Positions 8,966 to 17,793 of a stretch of 64,000 bases of DNA are shown here, in pieces. Source of the stretch: Rummeliibacillus sp. POC4 (GTDB taxonomy: Bacteria > Bacillota > Bacilli > Bacillales_A > Planococcaceae); the NCBI RefSeq assembly GCF_003576525.1, contig NZ_QWUA01000004.1:124001-188000 (forward strand). The letters are read 5' to 3'. Positions within the stretch are counted from its first letter, which is position 1. Each line of letters begins with the position of its first letter. Made by a program: the position numbers and the translations under genes. A model generated the notes under the pieces. The model made no database searches. It saw only the letters and a list, made by a program, of their open reading frames with translations, and was not told the DNA's origin.

Positions 8966-9831
8966 GAGACCAAGCTGAATCGTTACGTATGAAAATGCAA
9001 CAAAGTAAAAGTGTAGGAAAGTCGATAGCCGTAGTAAGTGGAAAAGGTGGTGTAGGAAAAAGTAATTTCACTACTAATTTCGCTATTACTTTAGTTAACT
9101 GTGGTAAAAAGGTCATTATAGTTGATATGGATATAGGAATGGGAAATATCCATATTCTATTAGGTAAAGGAACACGTAGTAGTTTAAAAGATTATTTGCA
9201 AGGAGACGTCACATTAGAGCAAGTTATCTATGAAGGAACTAATGATTTACATTATATATCTGGAGGGACTGGTCTTGCAGGATTGTTAGATTGGTCCGAA
9301 TTAATGTTTGATCGATTGTTGACAGCATTTGAAAATTTACAAGCTAGTTATGATTATATTTTGTTTGATATGGGAGCAGGGGCTACGAATTGGTCACTTG
9401 ATTTATTAGTTGCTGTAGAAGATATTATTGTTGTTTCTACAACTGAACCAACATCAATTACAGATGCTTATTCTATGATGAAATATATCCATTACAAAGA
9501 TAGAGAAAAAAATTTCTATTTATTATGTAATAGGGTTTTAACAAGTGAAGAAGGTACCGATACATTGAATAGATTAAAAAAAACAATGTTTCGATTCTTA
9601 TCAAAAGATGTCTTTGTGTTAGGCTCATTGCCTGAGGATAAGTTAGTTCGTCAAGCTGTTAAAAAACAAGTTCCTTTTTCTATCTTATATCCAAATGCCC
9701 AAATTACAAAGATGTTGAAAAAGATAACATTTAGATATATGCAAGGTAACATTAGTGAAGTTGTAATCGGAAATTCATCCAATAAGTTTATTTCAAAATT
9801 AAAGAGTATTTTTTCGAAAGGAAGTGATTAG
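8962..9831 (+). CDS. flhG: MinD-like ATPase FlhG (YlxH), flagellar number control
   Basis: 289 residues. It has the deviant Walker A motif SGKGGVGKSNFTTN (near residue 29), the MinD/ParA VDMDIGMGN switch region, and an ILFDMGAGA Walker B segment. FlhG partners FlhF and controls basal body number and spacing (family knowledge). The ATGA overlap with flhF supports coupling. The C-terminus lacks an obvious long amphipathic helix but ends in a basic stretch. Confidence 0.93.
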   Translation: MRDQAESLRMKMQQSKSVGKSIAVVSGKGGVGKSNFTTNFAITLVNCGKKVIIVDMDIGMGNIHILLGKGTRSSLKDYLQGDVTLEQVIYEGTNDLHYISGGTGLAGLLDWSELMFDRLLTAFENLQASYDYILFDMGAGATNWSLDLLVAVEDIIVVSTTEPTSITDAYSMMKYIHYKDREKNFYLLCNRVLTSEEGTDTLNRLKKTMFRFLSKDVFVLGSLPEDKLVRQAVKKQVPFSILYPNAQITKMLKKITFRYMQGNISEVVIGNSSNKFISKLKSIFSKGSD

Positions 9832-10980
9832 TTGTCAGTCGACCAACAAAAGAGACTTTTAATAGTTGATGATTCAGCGTTTATGAGGAAAATGATTTCA
9901 GAGTTTTTTGTAGACCATCCCTATATTCGAGTTGTCGGTACAGCACGAAATGGAAAAGATGCTATTAAAAAAATTCAATTGTTGCAACCAGATGTTGTTA
10001 CGATGGATGTAGAAATGCCAGAGATGAATGGTCTTGAGGCATTAAAAGTCATTATGAAGGAATGTCCAGTTCCTGTTGTCATGCTATCAAGTACAACAAA
10101 GAGTGGAGCTCAAATAACCTTAGAAGCAATGGCAAGTGGTGCAGTCGATTTTATTGCAAAGCCAAGTGGTCCGATTTCTTTAGACATCGAAACGATTCAA
10201 GATGAAATTACTCGAATTGTGGAAAACGCAGTAACTGTACACGTCTCAAAACTAAGACATGCAGAACATAGTGTTGAGTTAAAGACAACTAAATCTAAGA
10301 GTCTAGTAGAAAAAATACCAACTCATACAACTACGGAAATATTTCATAAAGAGCACCATTCAAAAGTAGTTAATAAAAAATCTGAAGTAAGTTGGAACTC
10401 ACACTCAAAGAAAATGGTTCTGATTGGAACTTCTACTGGTGGACCTAGAGCATTACAAGAAGTGATTACTCGATTGCCAGAAGATATATCAGCACCTATA
10501 TTGATCGTTCAGCATATGCCGGCAGGTTTTACTAAATCTTTAGCGAATCGTTTAGATCATTTGTCCAAGATTACCGTTAAAGAGGCTGAGCAAGGTGATT
10601 TATTGCAAGATGGTGTGGCGTATATCGCACCAGGTGGCTACCATTTGCGCATCCGCAAAATAGGTATGTCATATGGCATAGAACTGGATAATCTTGAACC
10701 ACCACGTGGAGGTCATAGGCCGTCTGTAGATGTTATGTTTGAAGATAATAGTAATTATAATGATTTTGATAAAATTGCTGTTATTATGACAGGCATGGGA
10801 TCTGATGGGACAAAAGGATTACAAGCTTTAAAAAATAAAGGTAATGTCATTGCTGTTGCAGAATCAGCCAATACAAGTGTTGTTTATGGTATGCCTAAAT
10901 CTGCTGTTGCAACAGGATTAGTTGATGAAGTAGTAGATGTTGATGATATTGCGACTATTATAATGAGATATTTGCCTTAG
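9832..10980 (+). CDS. cheB: Chemotaxis methylesterase/deamidase CheB
   Basis: 382 residues: an N-terminal receiver domain (about 1-125, LLIVDDSAFMRKM and VVTMDVEMPEMNG with the acceptor Asp), a linker, and a C-terminal methylesterase domain (about 190-382). The catalytic triad is visible: Ser in IGTSTGGPRAL, His in IVQHMPAGF and Asp in MTGMGSDG. It removes methyl groups from chemoreceptors when phosphorylated by CheA. The start is TTG at 9832 just after the flhG stop, with AAAGGAAG upstream. No cheR is present in the window. Confidence 0.95.
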   Translation: MSVDQQKRLLIVDDSAFMRKMISEFFVDHPYIRVVGTARNGKDAIKKIQLLQPDVVTMDVEMPEMNGLEALKVIMKECPVPVVMLSSTTKSGAQITLEAMASGAVDFIAKPSGPISLDIETIQDEITRIVENAVTVHVSKLRHAEHSVELKTTKSKSLVEKIPTHTTTEIFHKEHHSKVVNKKSEVSWNSHSKKMVLIGTSTGGPRALQEVITRLPEDISAPILIVQHMPAGFTKSLANRLDHLSKITVKEAEQGDLLQDGVAYIAPGGYHLRIRKIGMSYGIELDNLEPPRGGHRPSVDVMFEDNSNYNDFDKIAVIMTGMGSDGTKGLQALKNKGNVIAVAESANTSVVYGMPKSAVATGLVDEVVDVDDIATIIMRYLP

Positions 10981-10993
10981 GGGGGATCATTAA

Positions 10994-13051
10994 ATGGATA
11001 CAAACCAATATTTAGATATTTTTTTAGATGAAAGTAAAGAACATCTTCAATCTTGTAACGAAAATTTACTAGCATTGGAACAAAGCCCGCAAGACTTAGC
11101 AATTGTCAATGAAATATTCCGTAATGCGCATACCTTAAAAGGTATGTCAGCAACAATGGGGTTCGAAGATTTAGCAGATTTAACACATAAGATGGAAAAC
11201 GTTTTGGATGCTATTCGAAATGAAAAAATTACGGTAGACTCAAATATTTTAGATGTTGTCTTCGAATCAGTCGATCATTTAGAAGCGATGATTGATGATA
11301 TTGCAAACGGTGGAGACGGTAAACGAGATGTATCAGCAACTGTAGCTAAGTTAAAACGAATTGAAAATGGTGAAGCAATTGGGTCTGATACTGATAAAAA
11401 TGAATCAGAAAAAGTTCCAACAGTTGAAGAGGTATTAACAACCGACTCCATGAAGTTTGATGAGTTTGAGTTAACCGTTATTCAACAATCCCATGAACAA
11501 GGCTTTAATACTTATGAAATTGCTATACAACTTCGTGATGATTGCTTATTAAAAGCTGCACGCGTATACATGGTATTTGATATTTTAGAAAAATTAGGGG
11601 ATGTTATAAAATCATCGCCAACCGTTGAACAGTTAGAAGAAGAACAATTTGATAGTGAATTTTCCGTAGCGGTAGTTACTAAAGAAACTTCTGAAGATAT
11701 ACAAAAAAAATTGTTGAAAGTATCTGAAGTTGAGGATGTAAAAATTCAAGCTTTAGATTATCAATCACTTGTCCATCAAGAATTAGCTTCAACTGCTACT
11801 GAAGAAAAAGTTACTCAACCCGTAGAACCTAAAAATACAAAACCAGTAGCGACAAAGGCAAAACCAAAGAAAACTCCTGAAAAGAGAGCTACTCATGCAA
11901 GTAGTAAAACAATTCGTGTCAATATTGAACGATTAGATATTTTGATGAATCTATTTGAAGAGCTTGTTATAGATCGCGGACGTCTACAATCAATTGCTTC
12001 AGAATTGAATCATAGTGAATTAAATGAAACAGTGGAAAGAATGTCTCGAGTATCAGGTGATTTACAAAATATTATTTTGACAATGAGGATGGTTCCAGTA
12101 GAAACGGTATTTAATCGTTTCCCTAAAATGGTTCGTCAGTTAACTCGTGATTTACATAAAAAAGTCAATTTACAGATAATTGGTGCAGAAACAGAATTAG
12201 ATCGTACTGTAATTGATGAATTAGGAGATCCACTTGTACACCTTATTCGTAATGCTTTAGATCATGGTATTGAAAGTCCTGAAGTACGTAAGGCTGCTGG
12301 AAAACCAGAAGAAGGTAAAGTAGAATTACGTGCTTACCATAGTGGTAATCATGTGTTTATCGAACTAGAAGATGATGGTGCAGGAGTTAATCGTGAAAAA
12401 GTATTAGAAAAAGCCCTTTCTAAAGGGATTGTCACACCAGAAGTAGCCGAAACAATGACAGATAAACAAGTAAATGAGTTAATCATGGCATCTGGTTTCT
12501 CAACAGCAGACGTAATTTCGGATATATCTGGACGAGGTGTAGGCCTTGATGTTGTAAAATCTACTATTGAATCTTTAGGTGGTAACATCACAATTGAATC
12601 TACAGAAGGAAAAGGATCATTGTTCTCTGTTCAATTACCGCTAACATTATCTATTATTTCTGTTATGTTGGTTGAAATTGAAAAAGAAATCTATGCAATC
12701 CCACTATCTTCAATTATCGAAACATCTATCATCCGTAATTCAGATATTATGAATGCACATAACCAAAAAGTAATTGATTTCCGTGGTAAAGTGGTTCCAC
12801 TTGTCTTCTTAGAAGAAATATTTGAAGTAACACGTACTGAACCTGCTGATGATGAATTCCATTCTGTAGTTTTGGTTCGAAAAGGAGAAAAAATGGCCGG
12901 CTTAGTAGTCGATTCATTTATTGGACAACAAGAAATTGTTTTGAAATCTCTAGGAAACTATTTGACAAATGTATTTGCTATTTCAGGTGCAACTATCCTT
13001 GGAAATGGCGAAGTTGCATTGATCATAGACTGTAATTCACTTATTAAATAA
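10994..13051 (+). CDS. cheA: Chemotaxis histidine kinase CheA
   Basis: 685 residues: P1 phosphotransfer domain (1-105) with the phospho-acceptor His46 in RNAHTLKGM, CheY/CheB-binding P2 region (about 150-245), a Lys-rich linker, P3 dimerisation helices (about 300-360), P4 ATPase (N box LVHLIRNALDHG, G1 EDDGAGV, G2 GRGVGLDVV) and a C-terminal CheW-like P5 domain (about 550-685). It is the central kinase for CheY and CheB. A GGGGG ribosome site lies at 10980-10985, just before ATG 10994. Confidence 0.97.
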   Translation: MDTNQYLDIFLDESKEHLQSCNENLLALEQSPQDLAIVNEIFRNAHTLKGMSATMGFEDLADLTHKMENVLDAIRNEKITVDSNILDVVFESVDHLEAMIDDIANGGDGKRDVSATVAKLKRIENGEAIGSDTDKNESEKVPTVEEVLTTDSMKFDEFELTVIQQSHEQGFNTYEIAIQLRDDCLLKAARVYMVFDILEKLGDVIKSSPTVEQLEEEQFDSEFSVAVVTKETSEDIQKKLLKVSEVEDVKIQALDYQSLVHQELASTATEEKVTQPVEPKNTKPVATKAKPKKTPEKRATHASSKTIRVNIERLDILMNLFEELVIDRGRLQSIASELNHSELNETVERMSRVSGDLQNIILTMRMVPVETVFNRFPKMVRQLTRDLHKKVNLQIIGAETELDRTVIDELGDPLVHLIRNALDHGIESPEVRKAAGKPEEGKVELRAYHSGNHVFIELEDDGAGVNREKVLEKALSKGIVTPEVAETMTDKQVNELIMASGFSTADVISDISGRGVGLDVVKSTIESLGGNITIESTEGKGSLFSVQLPLTLSIISVMLVEIEKEIYAIPLSSIIETSIIRNSDIMNAHNQKVIDFRGKVVPLVFLEEIFEVTRTEPADDEFHSVVLVRKGEKMAGLVVDSFIGQQEIVLKSLGNYLTNVFAISGATILGNGEVALIIDCNSLIK

Positions 13052-13079
13052 TATATCTTTTTAGAAAGAGGTGTTACTA

Positions 13080-13526
13080 ATGGAAACTACACTTGATGTG
13101 GAAAGTGTAAAAGTAATTATATTTCAATTAGGGGATAAAGAATATGCGATTCCTGTTAGTCAAGTTCAAGGAATCGAAAAAACGATGCATATTACGCGAG
13201 TACCGAAGACACCAAGATATGTTAAGGGCGTTATCAACTTACGAGGAGTCGTTACGCCAATTATTGACCTTCGGGATCGTTTTAATGTGAAATCATCAGT
13301 GGAAGATGACAATACACGCATTATCATTATTACACTGGATGATATGGAAGTAGGATTTATCGTAGATGCTGCGAACGATGTAATGGATATTCCGACATCT
13401 TCTATTGAACCTCAACCTGAAGTAGTGGGATCTTATGAAGAAGAATTTATATCAGGTGTTGCGAAAGTAGAAAAAAGACTGCTCATTTTATTAAATTTAG
13501 AAAAAGTTCTAAATACCTTAAAATAA
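13080..13526 (+). CDS. cheW: Chemotaxis coupling protein CheW
   Basis: 148 residues, a single CheW SH3-like domain. Conserved features include VIIFQLGDKEYAIPVSQV at the start and the KGVINLRGVVTPIIDLR core. It links CheA to chemoreceptors. I chose ATG 13080 with AGAAAGAGG at 13063-13071; a GTG at 13071 in frame would overlap that site. The following gene, cheC, starts 15 bases after the stop. Confidence 0.95.
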   Translation: METTLDVESVKVIIFQLGDKEYAIPVSQVQGIEKTMHITRVPKTPRYVKGVINLRGVVTPIIDLRDRFNVKSSVEDDNTRIIIITLDDMEVGFIVDAANDVMDIPTSSIEPQPEVVGSYEEEFISGVAKVEKRLLILLNLEKVLNTLK

Positions 13527-13541
13527 GGATTGGTAAAGCAA

Positions 13542-14174
13542 ATGCCATTTTATAATAGGATTACGTCTTTACATTTAGATGTTTTAAAGGAAATCGGCAA
13601 TATAGGGGCTGCACATGCTGCTACAGCCCTTTCTGGATTGCTAAATACGAAAATTGACATGCGAGTTCCAAAAGTACAAATGGTGTCATTTGATGAGATG
13701 ATGGAATTTGCTGGAGGGGCAGAAAGTGTAGTAGCAGGAATTTATCTACGAATTGAAGGAGATGCCAAGGGGGGAATGTTTTTTATTCTTCCTGTAGAGC
13801 AAGCAAATCATTTTATTCGTAAATTGACCCATGATGATTTATTTGATTTTAAAAAGGAAAATGTTTCAGAATTGGGTTTATCAGCTATGCAGGAGCTTGG
13901 AAACATATTATCAGGTTCTTATTTATCTGCATTATCAGATTTTACGGGACTAAAAATTTATCCGACTCCACCTGCTTTAGCTGTTGATATGTTTGGAGCA
14001 ATTATTAGTTTTGGACTTGTTGAAGTTTCGCAAATTGGTGATCATGTAATAGTAATTGATACGACAATCTATGAAGAACATATGGGCGACTTAGAAACGG
14101 TAAGAGGGCATTTTTTCTTACTCCCAGATCCAGATTCATTTGAAACCATTTTTAAAGCTTTAGGTGTCTCTTAA
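13542..14174 (+). CDS. cheC: CheY-P phosphatase CheC
   Basis: 210 residues with two copies of the CheC signature D/S-x3-E-x2-N: DVLKEIGN near residue 13 and SAMQELGN near residue 112. Both are followed by the expected Pro region, so both phosphatase centres look intact. CheC hydrolyses CheY-P and binds CheD in the adaptation feedback loop of Bacillus. I chose ATG 13542 (MPFYNRITSLHLD) with AAGGAT upstream; an in-frame TTG at 13530 is an alternative. The stop lies 1 base before the cheD ATG. Confidence 0.94.
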   Translation: MPFYNRITSLHLDVLKEIGNIGAAHAATALSGLLNTKIDMRVPKVQMVSFDEMMEFAGGAESVVAGIYLRIEGDAKGGMFFILPVEQANHFIRKLTHDDLFDFKKENVSELGLSAMQELGNILSGSYLSALSDFTGLKIYPTPPALAVDMFGAIISFGLVEVSQIGDHVIVIDTTIYEEHMGDLETVRGHFFLLPDPDSFETIFKALGVS

Positions 14175-14175
14175 A

Positions 14176-14676
14176 ATGCTAATAAGTGATACTCAAGTAG
14201 TAAAAGTAGGAATTGCCCAAATGGCTATTGCAATATCACCAAATTCAATTAGAACTTCAGGTTTAGGATCATGTGTAGGTGTCGTTATTTATGATGAATC
14301 AAAGAAAATGGCTGGTTTAGTTCATGTTATGCTTCCAGAGTCAAAATTAGGTCGTGGAGATTCGATAAATGAAGCAAAGTTTGCCGATACAGGAATACCT
14401 GCTATGGTGAATCAACTGAAACAAAAAGGGGCCCAATTATATAAATTGAAAGCAAAAATTGCTGGAGGGGCCCAAATGTTCCAATTTGCCTCTAATAGTG
14501 ACTCTATGCGAATTGGGCCTAGAAATGTGGAAGCAGTTAAACAACAATTAAAAAGTCTATCAATACCAATCGTTTCAGAGGATGTTGGTGGAAGTAGTGG
14601 TAGAACAATAGAGTTTGACACTACGACTTCTATTTTACATATACGTACAGTAAACCAAGGAGTGAAAGAAATCTAA
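14176..14676 (+). CDS. cheD: Chemoreceptor glutamine deamidase CheD
   Basis: 166 residues. The catalytic Cys is in GLGSCVGVVIYD and the His in AGLVHVMLP, both standard for CheD. It deamidates receptor glutamines and stimulates CheC. ATG 14176 follows the cheC stop by one base; an in-frame GTG at 14164 overlapping cheC is possible. A GGGGCCCAA element occurs twice in the gene (14428 and 14467). The stop overlaps the next ORF by one base. Confidence 0.94.
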   Translation: MLISDTQVVKVGIAQMAIAISPNSIRTSGLGSCVGVVIYDESKKMAGLVHVMLPESKLGRGDSINEAKFADTGIPAMVNQLKQKGAQLYKLKAKIAGGAQMFQFASNSDSMRIGPRNVEAVKQQLKSLSIPIVSEDVGGSSGRTIEFDTTTSILHIRTVNQGVKEI

Positions 14677-15029
14677 TGGTAGGCTCATATTTATACAATT
14701 GTTGGGCAGCAGTTATTGCTTTTACAATCTATTTTTTTATGACGTTCCAATCATTAAATACACCAACAAGTATTATTGTTAAATCGTTTGTTGTTGCGAT
14801 TGTTGTATTTTTTGTAACATATTTGGTTCGATTTATCATTGCATTTGTTATGAAGAATCCTTCAGAAGAATTGGAGCAAGAACAAGGAACCGATGAAAAT
14901 GAGAATGCGCAATCTAAAAGTGATACTGCTGAGGAAATAGAGAAAGAAAAAACTGCTGAGAAAATTACTGAAGATCAAGCGGAAAAATTAGCGAAATCTG
15001 TCAAAACAATGTTGGGAAATGACGAATAA
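14676..15029 (+). CDS. Small membrane protein with acidic tail, unrecognised, between cheD and sigD
   Basis: 117 residues that I do not recognise; B. subtilis has no gene at this place in my memory of the locus. Two hydrophobic helices (about 5-23 and 34-58) are followed by a cytoplasm-type tail very rich in Glu, Lys and Asp (about 62-117). The TAATG junction with cheD implies coupled translation and a real gene. Its position next to sigD suggests a motility-linked role, but this is inference only. A terminator-like hairpin follows 5 bases after the stop. Confidence 0.75.
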   Translation: MVGSYLYNCWAAVIAFTIYFFMTFQSLNTPTSIIVKSFVVAIVVFFVTYLVRFIIAFVMKNPSEELEQEQGTDENENAQSKSDTAEEIEKEKTAEKITEDQAEKLAKSVKTMLGNDE

Positions 15030-15034
15030 TTTCG

Positions 15035-15060
15035 AAAGGGAGCTGAATTTAGCTCCCTTT
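15035..15060 (+). terminator. Terminator-like hairpin directly upstream of sigD
   Basis: Perfect 10-bp stem AAAGGGAGCT/AGCTCCCTTT with a GAATTT loop. The T-run is short (TTTATTAAT), so it may be a weak terminator or attenuator inside the fla/che operon. No good promoter lies between it and sigD: a TATAAT at 15077 has no matching -35. Confidence 0.6.
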
Positions 15061-15117
15061 ATTAATAGTGATTTGATATAATTAATTTGAATTAGAAAAT
15101 ACAACGAGGAGGTCTCG

Positions 15118-15891
15118 ATGATGCAACCAACTTCAAAAGAAGAACAACAGCTTTGGCAAAGATGGGTAGCTGAACGTGATCCTCGTGCGGGAGATTTGTT
15201 AATAAAAAAATATACGCCACTCGTCTCTTATCACGTTCAACGCATTAGTACAGGTTTACCCAAAAATGTATCTAGAGATGAATTGACAAGCCTTGGCATG
15301 ATGGGATTATTTGATGCACTTAACAAATTTGATCTATCGAGAGATCTAAAGTTTGATACATATGCTTCTTTTCGTGTTCGAGGCGCAATAATCGATGGAC
15401 TTCGAAAGGAAGATTGGCTACCTCGCTCTGCTAGAGAAAAAGCCAAAAAATTAGAATCGCAAATTGAAATGTTAGAACAACAATTACAACGTCATGTTAC
15501 ACCAGAAGAAGTTGCAAAGGCATTAGACGTAGATACAGATGATATTTATCAAACTATGCAAGAACATTTTATGTCTAACGTTCTATCAATGGATGAATAT
15601 TCTTCGGAACAAGATGATTCAGAGGGAAAATCTTTTGTCATCAGAGACGATCAAATTCGGACGCCAGAACAGGAAGTTGTACAAGCTGAATTATTAGAAG
15701 ATTTAGTTGAATGTATAAAAGATTTAAACGAAAAAGAACAGCAGGTGCTAAGTTTATTTTATACAGAGGAGTTAACGTTAACTGAAATTGGAGAACTATT
15801 AAATTTGTCTACATCTCGAATTTCTCAAATCCATTCAAAGGCACTTTTTAAATTAAGAAATCTATTGTCAGCAGAAATGGAGAATGTATAG
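15118..15891 (+). CDS. sigD: RNA polymerase sigma-28 factor SigD (FliA family)
   Basis: 257 residues with sigma region 2 (FDLSRDLKFDTYASFRVRGAIIDG split over residues 63-90), region 3, and a region 4 helix-turn-helix (LTLTEIGELLNLSTSRISQIHSKAL near residue 218). It directs transcription of flagellin, motility and autolysin genes in Bacillus. The start is ATG 15118 (or 15121) behind GAGGAGG at 15106-15112. It is at the far end of the fla/che operon, where its level depends on how far transcription proceeds (known in B. subtilis). Confidence 0.96.
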   Translation: MMQPTSKEEQQLWQRWVAERDPRAGDLLIKKYTPLVSYHVQRISTGLPKNVSRDELTSLGMMGLFDALNKFDLSRDLKFDTYASFRVRGAIIDGLRKEDWLPRSAREKAKKLESQIEMLEQQLQRHVTPEEVAKALDVDTDDIYQTMQEHFMSNVLSMDEYSSEQDDSEGKSFVIRDDQIRTPEQEVVQAELLEDLVECIKDLNEKEQQVLSLFYTEELTLTEIGELLNLSTSRISQIHSKALFKLRNLLSAEMENV

Positions 15892-15981
15892 TTTTAACGT
15901 GAGCATCCATATAACCGTGTAAGCTAGTAAAGCACTTTGAAAGCAGTAAAGTCCGAAGTCGATTTCACAGGAGGCAAATTT

Positions 15982-16290
15982 ATGAGCTTAAAAGGTGTGG
16001 AATTGCAAATAGCCTTACCAAAAACTTTTGAGGCAGGAAAATTAGCAGAACAACAACAACAAAATGTGAATGCCGGTCAGGAATTCGCTAATAATGCGTT
16101 ACAAAAACAACTAGAGAAAAACAGAACAACTGTTTTGAAATCTGATAAATCTGCTCAAATAAGCGAAGAAGATCCCTCAAATAAAAAAGAAAATGACAAT
16201 CAGCATGAACATAAGAAAGAACAGAAATCTTCTCCGCTTGAGCAGGCACAACACCCTTTTAAAGGACATTTTGTCGATTTTAGCGGATAG
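15982..16290 (+). CDS. Small hydrophilic protein of unknown function between sigD and swrB
   Basis: 102 residues from ATG 15982, chosen because CAGGAGG is at 15968-15974; the open frame runs back to 15937 without a ribosome site. I do not recognise the protein. It begins MSLKGVELQIALPKTF, has a Gln/Asn-rich and then highly charged middle (about 25-85) that should be disordered, and ends HPFKGHFVDFSG. The two ordered-looking ends with a low-complexity middle resemble a short adaptor. It is followed by swrB after 8 bases, so it is probably cotranscribed with sigD. Confidence 0.75.
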   Translation: MSLKGVELQIALPKTFEAGKLAEQQQQNVNAGQEFANNALQKQLEKNRTTVLKSDKSAQISEEDPSNKKENDNQHEHKKEQKSSPLEQAQHPFKGHFVDFSG

Positions 16291-16298
16291 GAGTTATC

Positions 16299-16820
16299 AT
16301 GGTAGCAACGATATTATTATTTTTATTTATAGGACAAGTATTAAGCTTTTATTTCATCATTTTATTGTATACTAAACTATCTAAATTGAAGGATGTAGAA
16401 AAAAGTCAATCTAGATTGAAAGACGAAATGGACAATGCTATAGGGGTTTATTTAGCAGAAATGCGTGATGAAAATGACCGCTTAATTAAAGAACTAACAA
16501 TGATGAATAAAAAATACGAAAAAGAAGAAAATGTAAACGATGGTAAAGAACATAAAGACTATATAAAAACAACTTTTAATATGCCTCGAAATATGGTAGC
16601 TAAAGCTTATCAAAATAGTCCTAATTCAACGGTAGCAGCTACTACTACAGAAAATGAACCTGCTGCTGATAAAGAGAAAACAAATTCCACTACAGCATCA
16701 TTGACAGTAGAACAGCAAATTCAAGAATTATATCGTAATGGTAAAGATATTGAAGAAATTGCTAAATTAATGCAAAAAGGAAAGACTGAAATTGAATTAT
16801 TATTAAAATTTCAGCATTAA
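16299..16820 (+). CDS. swrB: SwrB-like membrane-anchored motility protein
   Basis: 173 residues: one N-terminal membrane helix (about 3-25), a coiled-coil region (about 28-80), a Thr/Ala-rich variable linker, and a C-terminal helix-turn-helix-like segment (VEQQIQELYRNGKDIEEIAK region, about 138-173). This layout and its place between sigD and rpsB match SwrB of B. subtilis, which promotes flagellar basal body activation. Sequence similarity is recalled only loosely, so the symbol rests on layout and context. GGAG precedes the ATG. Confidence 0.7.
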   Translation: MVATILLFLFIGQVLSFYFIILLYTKLSKLKDVEKSQSRLKDEMDNAIGVYLAEMRDENDRLIKELTMMNKKYEKEENVNDGKEHKDYIKTTFNMPRNMVAKAYQNSPNSTVAATTTENEPAADKEKTNSTTASLTVEQQIQELYRNGKDIEEIAKLMQKGKTEIELLLKFQH

Positions 16821-16825
16821 AGTAG

Positions 16826-16854
16826 TTGCAGAGGACAAGGCGTTGTGATATATT
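16826..16854 (+). promoter_or_regulatory. Sigma-A promoter of rpsB
   Basis: TTGCAG (16826-16831), 17-base spacer, TATATT (16849-16854) with a TG one base upstream of the -10 (extended -10). It starts a leader of about 110 bases before rpsB, with an AGGAG/CTCCT pairing at 16892-16896 and 16918-16922. Confidence 0.7.
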
Positions 16855-16971
16855 ATCAAATGGTGTTACATTACACACGTATTCTGATGCAAGGAGAAGG
16901 TGCTCTTAGTTGAGTTGCTCCTACAGATGACGAATGCGGAGGACAAAAAACCATATCAGGAGGAAATACAA

Positions 16972-17697
16972 ATGTCAGTAATTTCAATGAAACAATTACT
17001 AGAAGCTGGTGTACATTTCGGTCACCAAACTCGCCGTTGGAACCCAAAAATGAAAAAATACATTTTTGTTGAACGTAACGGTATCTACATTATCGATTTA
17101 CAAAAAACAGTTAAAAAATTAGAAGAAGCTTACGACTTCATGCGTCAAGTTGGCGAAGATGGTGGTAAAGTTCTTTTCGTTGGTACTAAAAAACAAGCTC
17201 AAGAAGCTATTCAAGAAGAAGCAGAACGCTCAGGTAACTACTTCATCAACCAACGTTGGTTAGGTGGTACTCTTACAAACTTCGGTACAATTCAAAAACG
17301 TGTTGCACGTATGAAAGAAATCGAAAAAATGGAAGAAGACGGAACTTTTGAAGTTCTACCTAAAAAAGAAGTTGTTCAACTTAAAAAACAACACGAACGT
17401 CTTGTTAAATTCTTAGGCGGTATCCGTGACATGCATGATCTACCAGACGTAATGTTTGTTGTAGACCCTCGCAAAGAACGTATTGCAGTAGCAGAAGCTC
17501 GCAAACTTAACATTCCATTAGTAGCAATGGTTGATACAAACTGTGACCCAGATGAAATCGACTACGTTATTCCATCAAATGACGATGCTATTCGTGCTGT
17601 AAAATTAATAACTTCTAAAATGGCAGATGCTTTAATCGAATCTAAACAAGGTGAAGAAGAAGCAACAGTTCCAGCTGAAGAGGTTGCAGCTGAGTAA
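16972..17697 (+). CDS. rpsB: 30S ribosomal protein S2
   Basis: 241 residues. The family start [19 protein letters not shown] is followed by [12 protein letters not shown], and the [12 protein letters not shown] and [12 protein letters not shown] regions are present. The C-terminus ends in an acidic tail. S2 binds the 30S shoulder late in assembly. I chose ATG 16972, which has CAGGAGG at 16958-16964. The frame is open 72 bases further upstream, but that part has no family similarity. Confidence 0.98.
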   Translation: MSVISMKQLLEAGVHFGHQTRRWNPKMKKYIFVERNGIYIIDLQKTVKKLEEAYDFMRQVGEDGGKVLFVGTKKQAQEAIQEEAERSGNYFINQRWLGGTLTNFGTIQKRVARMKEIEKMEEDGTFEVLPKKEVVQLKKQHERLVKFLGGIRDMHDLPDVMFVVDPRKERIAVAEARKLNIPLVAMVDTNCDPDEIDYVIPSNDDAIRAVKLITSKMADALIESKQGEEEATVPAEEVAAE

Positions 17698-17713
17698 TTT
17701 CTGATTAGAAACA

Positions 17714-17750
17714 GGTGATAAGCGGCTAAACCCTCTTATCACCTTTTTTT
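17714..17750 (+). terminator. Intrinsic terminator after rpsB
   Basis: 9-bp perfect stem GGTGATAAG/CTTATCACC, 12-base loop, then seven T. Confidence 0.88.
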
Positions 17751-17793
17751 GAGAATAATTAATTTCATATAGTATTTAAAGGAGGAACTATCA

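Noticed and set aside
15077-15082. TATAAT upstream of sigD as a sigma-A promoter
   Set aside because: The -35 position 17 bases upstream falls in the hairpin arm and does not resemble TTGACA.
15892-15981. Sigma-D-type promoter (TAAA/GCCGATAA) between sigD and the next ORF
   Set aside because: TAAA and a CGAAG/TCGAT stretch occur, but the spacing is wrong for every combination tried.
16900-16971. Upstream in-frame extension of rpsB from GTG 16900
   Set aside because: Spacing from AAGGAG (16891-16896) is only 3 bases, the extra residues have no S2 similarity, and ATG 16972 has a better site.
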